Source: Heloderma charlesbogerti (taxonomy: Eukaryota > Chordata > Lepidosauria > Squamata > Helodermatidae). From it: a DNA stretch of 64,000 nucleotides. Below are positions 56,742 to 64,000 of the stretch, piece after piece; position 1 is the stretch's first letter, and every line of letters begins with the position of its first letter. The notes below the pieces were generated by a model, which worked only from the letters and a program-made list of their open reading frames with translations, was not told the origin of the DNA and made no database searches. The stretch covers positions 186,001-250,000 of the forward strand of contig JANEZZ010001952.1 of assembly GCA_026122225.1 (NCBI GenBank). The letters are read 5' to 3'. Both the position numbers and the translations under genes were made by a program.

Positions 56742-57716
56742 TAGGGGTGGACGAAAGTCACTTACCTCTCCTCGAAGGACGTTCGCGGTGGGGGGGAGGC
56801 GCTTCGCTGGTCCCCCCGCGAAGTTCCGGCCAGGGGGGGAGGCTTCCCGCCTTGGCCCGGCCGAAATTCAGGCCGGGGGGGAGGCTTCCCGCCTCGCCCG
56901 GCTGAAATTCAGGCCGGGGAGGAGGCTTCCCACCTCGCCCGGCTGCGAACGTGAAAGTTTTTTAAAAAAACAAAAACGCCCCCTGATAGGCTACGTGACG
57001 ATTCACGTAGCCTATCACGGCTAGATCTGCAAAGTCAGCCATGATAGGCTACGTCAATCGTCACGTAGCCTATCACAGGTGACTTAAAAAAAAAAAAAAA
57101 GCGCGTATGCTAATGGCGGCCCCCATAGGGAGCCGCCATTCACGTTCCTCATTTGGTAGCTGTAGTCTATGTAAATGTTTACGTAGACTACGGCGAAAAT
57201 AAGGGCAACGCAAATAGCGTTGCCCTTATTTTTGCCGTAGTCTACATAAATCTTTAAGTAGACTACAGCGACCAAAGAAGGAACGGGAATGGCGGCTCCC
57301 TATGGGGGCTGCCATTATCCGTACACACTTTTTTTTTTTTTTAAAGTCACCCGTGATAGGCTACGTGACTATTCACGTAGCCTATCACGGCTGACTTTGC
57401 AAATCTAGCCATGATAGGCTACGTGAATCGTCACGTAGCCTATCGGGGGCGTTTTTTTTTTTTTCTTTCATTGCAATGGCAGCGGCGGCAGCCGGTCGAA
57501 AGACCGGCTGCCGCTCCCGCCCCGCTCGAACACCCGCCGAACCGCCGGCTGGACCCGCCGCCGGGAGGGACATTCGGCGAAGGTAAGTCCCGTCCCGGGG
57601 GGGGTGCGGGGGGTGGGGGGGGTGCGGAGGATTTCTCCCCGAAACTTGTTCGGGGGGCCGAACACGTTGGCGCTCGGCCCCCCAAAGTTTCGGGGAGAAA
57701 TTCTCCGCCAACCCTA
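56742..57716 (+). mobile_element. Foldback hAT MITE (copy R)
   Basis: Perfect 8-bp duplication GTCCTGCT (56734-56741 and 57717-57724). Full-length subfamily U copy in opposite orientation to U: GC-rich tandem units at left with complement of GGTAAGT at 56759, palindromes at about 56984, 57041, 57160, 57230, 57350 and 57411, and a right arm from ATGGCAGCGGCGGCAGCCGG (57476) to AAGGTAAGT (57580). The core inverted repeat spans about 56978-57450. Confidence 0.95.
57485..57514 (+). repeat. Perfect 13-bp hairpin with GAAA loop
   Basis: gcggcagccggtc and gaccggctgccgc flank GAAA. As RNA this is a GNRA tetraloop on a fully GC-rich stem. The same hairpin is in copies A (1373-1400), U (62578-62606), 45154 and T (63767-63790), with wobble-compatible changes in others. 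Confidence 0.92.
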
Positions 57717-57724
57717 GTCCTGCT

Positions 57725-58440
57725 CTGATTTTATTTTTATTCCTCTGGATATCTCAAGATCTGTTCTGCCCCTCATGTAGTCCAGCCTGCACCAATGCAG
57801 CTTGATGTACCCCATTGCTCTTAGGCCTCCAAGCAGTGCCTCACTGTTTCCCTAACATCCTCCCCTCACCTTGTCAAACCAAACCACCTCACCTCCATCT
57901 TCTCTTGCTCTACCGCTATTATTAGGAATCGTCTGCTGGAGGTGGTATGCTAATCAGTGCTTTTCTTTCTGTAAATGTCTGTGGTACAATGAATGAATGT
58001 GCCAGGTTGGCGAAGGCTGCCATGGATACTCCCATTACAGAATTAAGTTTATAAATTCTCCTAATTCCTATTTTAATTTTAAATTGTGCCCTTTGAGTAG
58101 GAGCAGGTATGTCCTCAATGTCTCTCCCTCCCCCCTGCCCCAATACTGGCTCCTCTCTTAACCTTCCTGAACAGAGTGGGAAATACAGCTCAACTTAAAG
58201 TTCTCAGAAGACGTATTTCTGAGAAAAAATTCTGAGAAGTTTCTTTTTCTCACCCCACCCCATAAAGAAGGCATCTTTGCAGGATTTTCTCTTAATAAAT
58301 CTGGGTGATAAGAAGAGCAACAGCTGGGTGACCTCTGGTTCCCCACCACTGCTCTATGGTTTCACTCTGCCCTGTATTTTCCCCCTCCTGTATTCCCATT
58401 TAGTGAGATTTCAAACTTCACCTTCATCTAACACTGGTGA
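57725..58440. other. No gene recognised
   Basis: Unassigned sequence; the first 60 bases may be the resumed L2. Confidence 0.4.
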
Positions 58441-58672
58441 GAACTAGTGTGGTGTAGTGGCTGGAGTGTTAGACTGGGAGCCGGGAGATCTGAGTTCTAG
58501 TCCCCACTTGGCATTTGGAAGCTCACTGGGAGACTTTGTGCCAGTCACGGACTCTCAGCCCAGCCTACCTCACAGGGTTGTTGTTGGGAGGCTAAAATGG
58601 AGAGGAGGAGGATTATTTACGCCGCCTTGGGTTTCTTAAGGAGGAAAAAAGGCAGGATATAAACGTAATATG
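58440..58672 (+). mobile_element. tRNA-derived SINE
   Basis: actagtgtggtgtagtggct ggagtg, gatctgagttctagtcccca, the acctcacagggttgttgttg module and gccgccttgggtttc. Second well-preserved copy after 28679. Confidence 0.85.
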
Positions 58673-58673
58673 T

Positions 58674-58752
58674 ACATTGTTGTTGTTCAGTCGTTCCGTC
58701 GTGTCCGACTCTTCGTGACCCCATGGACCATAGCATGCCAAGCCTTCTTGTC
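58674..58752 (-). mobile_element. BovB LINE 3' end, minus strand
   Basis: (TTG)n, ttcagtcgttccgtcgtgtc, cgactcttcgtgaccccatg; complement of 48142-48219. It directly follows a SINE tail. Confidence 0.88.
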
Positions 58753-59394
58753 AGTGCATAATTTGCCATATGCATGCCACTCTGCAAAAGTTCCCAACAT
58801 GTCGGTTGAATGCACATGTCCAGATGCAACTTTGCATACACGTATGAAGGAAGACACATGGTAATAACGTGGAACAGGAGAGGGACACCCAGGGAAACAC
58901 ATCATCCCATGACAAAACGCAGCCAGTGATCATAGAAATAATGGAGATGAATGAGTCAAAAGGATGCAGACTTCAGCGGTAGTCTGGTGTTATCCATATG
59001 TGCAGTTCTGCCCTGAAATTAAAAGAAATTTGGGAGGGACCAGCCCCACTGCACATCAGTGGGAAAGACTGCCTCTCTAGCAGCATTCCTTTACCCTTAG
59101 GAGCTACCACAATGGCAGTGGTATTAGTGTATTTATCACCCTGGTTTTGACACAACATTATCTGAGAATAGTCTGTTGCCATGCTTGCATCACTGATCAT
59201 GATGGGAACTTTGCCTACACATCAGTATCAGGAGGGGGTAGTCTCTTCACTTGTAGAATTTTTTATTCTTGTGGGTGGGGATGAGAAAACAGATATGTCA
59301 AGAAATCTACTGTGTAATTCTATCTCTTTAGTTGTCTTGTTGGGGTGTTTTTGAGGTTAGGTTTTCTCTTAAATGAGAAACTGGCCAGAGACAG

Positions 59395-60000
59395 AACATA
59401 GGAACATAGGACATTGCCTGCTTCTGGGTCAGACCATTGGCCCACCCAGCCCAGTATTGTTAGCACTGACTGGCAGTGGCTCTCCAGGGTTTCAGGTAGG
59501 GATGCTGGAGAAATTTCAGAAGGATTAAAATGAGCTCAGATTTCTAAGAATCCGATCTGAGGAATCTGCTGCGGAGTGCCCCTCTCAGGCCTTGTGGAGT
59601 CTGTGGACTTCTGGATGCTTTTTTTACTTTCCCAAAATTTACGCATACAAATCCATAGAAAAATTCATAAGTTTCTGCTGAAGAAATGTTGAATGGAATG
59701 GGGGACAATACGCTAAATGTTATGTACTGAGGTAAATTATGTAAATACTTACGTAAATACTTACATAACTATTTGCGTAATTATCTCTGTATTTTTCCTC
59801 ATGATGGAAAAAAATATTCACATCCGTCTATGGGCGGATGACGGAACAAAAGGCGGTGGACAATCCGCGAACCACAGACAGAGTAGATTTTATACAGTCC
59901 ATACATCCCTAGTTTCAGGCAGGAGTTTTTCCAGCCCTACCTGGTGATGACGGGGACTGAACCTGCAACCTTCTGCATGCACTGAGCCACAGCCCTTCTG
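59395..60000 (-). mobile_element. tRNA-derived SINE with CR1-like tail, minus strand, split by a MITE
   Basis: On the minus strand: ggctgtggctcagtgcatgc (A-box side), gcaggttcagtccccgtcat (B box), then the body gctgccagtcagtgctaaca and a 3' tail tgtcctatgttcctatgttc. It is interrupted by MITE V at 59497-59911 with an exact GTTTCAGG duplication of SINE sequence. Confidence 0.85.
59497..59911 (+). mobile_element. hAT-like MITE, family V, inside a SINE
   Basis: Perfect 8-bp duplication GTTTCAGG (59489-59496 and 59912-59919). TIRs tagggatgctggagaaattt and gtccatacatcccta. Contains taaatacttacgtaaatact and a palindromic cacatccgtctatgggcggatg part. Best preserved of three V copies. Confidence 0.95.
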
Positions 60001-60094
60001 ACGCCAGATGGATACACCACCCCTCAGTGATGACACTGGTAAGCCAACCTGAGGCATTCATGGCCTTTCAGTGTTAATAGCATACAAGAGCTAG

Positions 60095-60330
60095 GGGCTA
60101 AGAGGGTGAGCCACCAGTCCTTGGTTCGAATCTCACTTCTGCCTTAACTTGCTGCTGCTGGGTGATCTTAGGCAAACTGCTCACTCTTATTCTCAGTCTC
60201 CCCACCCCCAAATGGGGAATAATAATATTGACTTACATTACAGGGTTGTTCTAAGAATTACAACTAGATAATGCATGTAAAGTGCTTGGAATACTTGGAA
60301 GGATTATACAAATGTTAAGCACTGTTGTTG
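60095..60330 (+). mobile_element. MIR-like CORE-SINE
   Basis: ttcgaatctcacttctgcct (B box), tgctgctgggtgatcttagg caaactgctc, ctcagtctccccacc, aatggggaataataatattg, acagggttgttctaa and aatgcatgtaaagtgcttgg, in the order of the MIR consensus known from vertebrates. Confidence 0.8.
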
Positions 60331-60860
60331 TTACAGGAGTGGATCCCCCCAAATTCTGATAATTGAGATATGCTCTTTCTGAATTAGAAATGGAAGCACG
60401 CATCCGTCTCCCTCCTCCTAACATTTACTTTTTGAGTGTGTAAGTGTATGAATTATCCACCCTCAGCATACTTCCCCTCCCTGTGCTTTTGCACAAGTCA
60501 CTATTTTGGAAGTGCCCTTGGACTGGAAGGAGAAATGCCCAGTACAGTGTCATGCAGGGGTGCAACATGCAGCCTCCCCTGATTCTGTTGGGTTTCTTTA
60601 TTGGGAGCCATTGGGTGCTCTAATCACTTGTGGACAGGTAGAACTACCCTTCCCCAGGAGTCTCTGATTGGAAAGAGGGAAGCCTAGAAGAGAAGTGGCT
60701 CATGTGGAGGCATGATGGACAGCCTCTGCAAATCTTTTCAGCTTCAGAACCCTGTATGTATGTACGCATCTCTAGCACTGCATTCATGTGCTGTGGGACA
60801 AGGTTTGGGAATTACCAATGTCAGAAATTATTGGCAGTGCAGGCGAGGGTAATGTAATGG

Positions 60861-60884
60861 TGTGTGTGTGTGTGTGTGTGTGTA
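60861..60884. repeat. (GT)n microsatellite
   Basis: About 12 GT units followed by (GACA)n-like agagacagacagac. Confidence 0.9.
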
Positions 60885-61059
60885 GAGACAGACAGACGGA
60901 TAGGTCGAGAATATGTCTGGCTTCATTTCTAAATAGCTTTGAATATGTAACTATGGACTTCATTCAGTTGGGATCCAGCTAAATAACTCCAGTGGCAACA
61001 GAAAAAAGAGTACTGAAGTGGGAATGATGAAAAAGAAAAGGGAGGGAGGAGGAAGGGGA

Positions 61060-61700
61060 GGAGGATATGAATTGCATTATGTTGATGGTATCCCCTTAAA
61101 CCGCCTAAATATCATTCCTACATCATCCTTTCAAGTTTACTGTGGAATTACAGCAGCTTGCTTTTTTGATTTCGGATGTCTCTCTCGCTCGTTAATCTGG
61201 CCCCGTGTGGATTTATTGTACAAATCTATTTGGCAGCTGAAAATTGCCCTTTGATGAAGCTCATAGTCTAATCATGAACTCCTCAGGCATAGGAAATAAA
61301 GATAGGGAGGCGGTGAAACACCAGGGCTAAAAGAGCTGCAGGCAGCTTGTGTTTCCATTCAGTATGGATTTTTGAGCTTCATCGGAACATTTCAAAGCAT
61401 CTCCCATGTGCTTCCCCCATCCTCTTCTTAGAAGGTCCGATATAGCTTCTCTCTGGATCACAGAATTAGCAGTATCAGTTCAGGATGCAGGCCTAATGCA
61501 GCCAGCCAGCTGTTCTCTTTAGCCCTGCAGCACTGGGATGAAGTGAAGCCTCCATAAATCCACCTCCTCATTTGTGTGCTGCATTGTTGATATAGGAAGG
61601 AAACATTTCTTCCTACCTCGAGCATCGTCCTCTGCCCACAGAGTCCTGCAGCATGAAATTGGACAACCCCTACCACAGTCGTGGAGCCAATTTGTTAAAT
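61060..61700. other. Unique sequence, no gene; possible conserved noncoding block
   Basis: This is one of the few stretches with no repeat signature and a balanced, non-decayed composition (for example around 61085-61260). Whether it is conserved cannot be judged from the sequence alone. Confidence 0.25.
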
Positions 61701-61924
61701 GATTGAGTCTGGCTTTATCTGTTCAGAGTAGAGATCCAGGTTACTCTTTCATTTACACAGAAGCCCTGGGTTCCAGTAGGAACACGTCCTTTGTTTGTCT
61801 GTTAGTTTCCTTGGAAGGTGGGTGGTCAAAGGATGAAAACAATAGGGACAGGTGGATTGCGAGCGGTGGAGGGGAGGACCTCCTGATTCAACTGGAGATC
61901 AGAAGAGCAGCCTCAATGGTCAAA

Positions 61925-62060
61925 ATTTACAACAGCTCCCCCCAACCTGGTGCCCTTCAATTGTTGCTGGACTACAACACCCAGCACTTCTCACAACTGG
62001 CCAGGCTGGCTGGGGCTGCATAGGAGGTGATATCCAAAACATCTGGGGGGGGGATCAGCT
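61925..62060. mobile_element. Charlie-like MITE fragment
   Basis: ttgttgctggactacaacac ccagc and ggccaggctggctggggctg are shared with 28365-28499. Confidence 0.55.
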
Positions 62061-62138
62061 TGAAGAAGGCTGATCTACATCCTGTTTTTGAATTCCAAGA
62101 AGGCCAAGGACTGAAACCTGAGGGCTTCTCAATCTATG

Positions 62139-62265
62139 CCAGGGTAAGTAGCCTGTAGTCCACCAGCCATCCTTGGACTCCAGCTCCCATCAACCCCAGC
62201 AAGCATGGCCAAATGGTCAGGGATAATGGGAGTTGCAGCCCAAAAATATCCGGAGGTCCACATAT
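62139..62265. mobile_element. Charlie-like MITE fragment
   Basis: ttggactccagctcccatca accccagc and ggataatgggagttgcagcc form the palindromic core of the same family. Confidence 0.55.
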
Positions 62266-62299
62266 GTCCTACAGTGTACCACTTGGGACAGTACAGATC

Positions 62300-63946
62300 T
62301 AGGGATGTATGAAAGTCACTTACCTTGAACAAAATTTGATTCGCGGTGGGGCAAAATCCGCCGCCGTTTGCGTCTAGGGATGGCGGAGAATTTCTCCCCG
62401 AAACTTCGGGGGGCCGAGCGCCAATGCGTTCGGCCCCCCGAACAAGTTTCAGAGAGAAATCCTCCACACACCCCCATCCCCCGCACCCCCCCCCGGGACG
62501 GGACTTACCTTTTGCGAATGTCCCTCCCGGTGGCTGGTCCGGCCGGCGGTTTGGCGGGTGTTCGAGCGAGGCGGGAGCGGCAGCCGGTCTTTCGACCGGC
62601 TGCCGCCGCCGCCATTGTAATGAAAGAAAAAAAAAAAAAACTTCCCCTGATAGGATACGTGACGATTCACGTAGCCTATCACGGCTAGAGCTGCAAAGTC
62701 AGCCGTGATAGGCTACGTGAATCGTCACGTAGCCTATCACGGGTGACTTAAAAAAAAAAAAAAAAAGAGTGTACGGATAATGGCGGCCCCCATAGGGAGC
62801 CGCCATTCCCGTTCCTTATTTGGTGGCTGTAGTCTACGTAAATGTTTACGTAGACTACGGCGAAAATAAGGGCAACGCTATTTGCGTTGCCCTTATTTTC
62901 GCCGTAGTCTACGTAAACATTTACGTAGACTACAGCCACTAAATAAGGAACGCGAATGGCGGCTCCCTATGGGGGCCGCCATTCGCGTACGCGCTTTTTT
63001 TTTTTTTTAAAGTCACCCGTGATAGGCTACATGACAATTCACGTAGCCTATCACGGCTGACTTTGCATATCTAGCCGTGATAGGCTACGTGAATCGTCAC
63101 GTAGCCTATCAGGGGAATTTTTTTTTTTTACTTCCGCGTTCGAGGCCGGGCGAGGCGAGGTGCCTCCTCCCCGGCCTGAATTTCGGCCGGGCGAGGCGGG
63201 AAGCCTCCCCCCCAGCCTGAATTTCAGCCGGGCGAGGCGGGAAGCCTCCCCCCCCGGCCTGAACTTCGCGGGGGGAGCAGCAAAGCGCTCCCCCCCACCA
63301 CGAACGGCCTTCGACGACAGGTAAGTGACTTTCGTCCACCCCTATTTGCGTCCCTGCAGTCAGCCGTGATAAGCTACATAAATGTTTACGTAGCCTAGCA
63401 CGGCTGAGTAAAAAAACAAAACAAAAAACCACATGTACGCAAATGGCGGCGCCCATGGGCGCCGCCATTTGCGTTCCTTATTTTGGCACGTCTAGTCTAT
63501 GTAAACATTTAAATGTTTAAATGTTTATGTACACTAGACGTTCCAAAATAAGGAACACAAATAGCGGCGCCCATGGACGCCTCTATTTGCGTACACGCGT
63601 GTTGTTGTTGTTGTTTTTTTACTCAGCCGTGATAGGCTACGTAAACATTTACGTAGCCTATCACAGTATTTTTTAAAAATCTAGCTGTGATAGGCTACGT
63701 AAATCTTTATGTAGCCTATCACGTTTTGTTGTTGTTGTATTTTTTACTGGAAATGGAGGCAGTGGCAGCCGGTCGAAAGACCGGCCGCCGCCGCCGCACT
63801 ACCACCGCACTGCTGCCGGAGCCGCCACCGCCGCCGCCGCCAGGAGGATTCGCCCAAGGTAAGTCCCGTCCCGGAGGGTGGCGGGGGGTGGCAGACCATT
63901 TAGCCACCAATTTCGGTATTCGTGGCGAAATTCTCTGACATCCCTA
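62300..63946 (+). mobile_element. Foldback hAT MITE (copy T), carrying nested copy U
   Basis: TIRs tagggatgtatgaaagtcac and tctctgacatcccta. Flank TACAGATC (62292-62299) corresponds to TAACAGATC at 63948-63956, imperfect. Left end carries the outward donor-like cacttaccttgaac. Palindromes at about 63363-63402, 63493-63533, 63632-63668 and 63690-63724. Right arm ATGGAGGCAGTGGCAGCC (63753), hairpin, open frame with a run of prolines to GGTAAGT (63857). Confidence 0.88.
62375..63344 (-). mobile_element. Foldback hAT MITE (copy U), nested in copy T
   Basis: Perfect 8-bp duplication TTTGCGTC (62367-62374 and 63345-63352). About 970 bp and among the least decayed copies. Core 62640-63118 is an inverted repeat centred near 62880, with ordered palindromes at about 62647, 62706, 62785, 62831, 62906, 62960, 63018 and 63077, bordered by symmetric A and T runs. 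Left arm (minus strand): ATGGCGGCGGCGGCAGCCGG (start at about 62615), hairpin, open frame to GGTAAGT (complement near 62503-62510). Right arm: three GC-rich units and GGTAAGTGAC at 63320. Confidence 0.95.
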
Positions 63947-63974
63947 TTAACAGATCAGGGTGAGGGACCACCGG

Positions 63975-64000
63975 TAGGGGTGTACGAACCCCACTTACCA
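63975..64000 (+). mobile_element. Start of another foldback hAT MITE, cut by the window end
   Basis: taggggtgtacgaaccccac ttacca matches the left TIR and donor-like complement of the family, only 28 bp after the end of copy T. Confidence 0.75.

Overview
This window is vertebrate nuclear DNA made almost entirely of interspersed repeats, and most probably comes from a squamate reptile. The evidence is a near full-length CR1 LINE, L2 LINEs, a BovB (RTE) LINE with an ACAACAACAA tail, tRNA-derived SINEs, a MIR-like CORE-SINE and many small DNA transposons. BovB together with abundant CR1 and L2 fits lizards or snakes best; the species is not determined. There is no bacterial or viral gene content and no CRISPR array.

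Only one host coding exon was recognised. It is a 177-bp, phase-0 exon at 11276-11452 (+) flanked by AG and GT. It encodes part of the catalytic domain of a cytosolic carboxypeptidase (tubulin deglutamylase family; best guess AGBL1, alternative AGTPBP1). The window is therefore read as intronic sequence of a large gene, with the exon sitting between a hAT MITE and an antisense L2.

Layout. 1-4160: hAT-type MITEs, including a foldback nested in another MITE (1127-2622). 4325-8868: near full-length CR1 (+) with a stop in ORF1 and a frameshift plus a stop in ORF2. 8870-11275: MITEs and unassigned sequence. 11276-11452: host exon. 11460-16135: decayed L2 (-) broken by three hAT insertions. 16128-30270: MITEs, SINEs and LTR-like pieces. 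30272-33960: second CR1-clade LINE (-) split by an L2 tail. 35626-37092: a MITE carrying a CR1 tail and half a foldback. 37100-44830: foldbacks and relatives. 45394-48772: CR1 relic split by BovB, which is itself split by a foldback. 49578-51166 and 55058-56695: tandem foldback pairs. 56742-57716 and 62300-63946: further foldbacks, the last nested one inside another. 63975-64000: the start of one more.

The standout signal is a set of non-autonomous hAT-like families sharing TAGGGATG...CATCCCTA ends and 8-bp target duplications (twelve perfect pairs read by eye). One group has an inverted-repeat core of up to about 480 bp built from smaller perfect palindromes. Near the ends lies a GC-rich segment that starts ATGGCGGCGGC, often contains a GAAA-capped perfect hairpin, and ends in an outward-facing splice-donor-like GGTAAGT. 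This looks like a mobile, outward-facing first-exon cassette. That function is inference. The structure, target duplications and copy number are directly visible.
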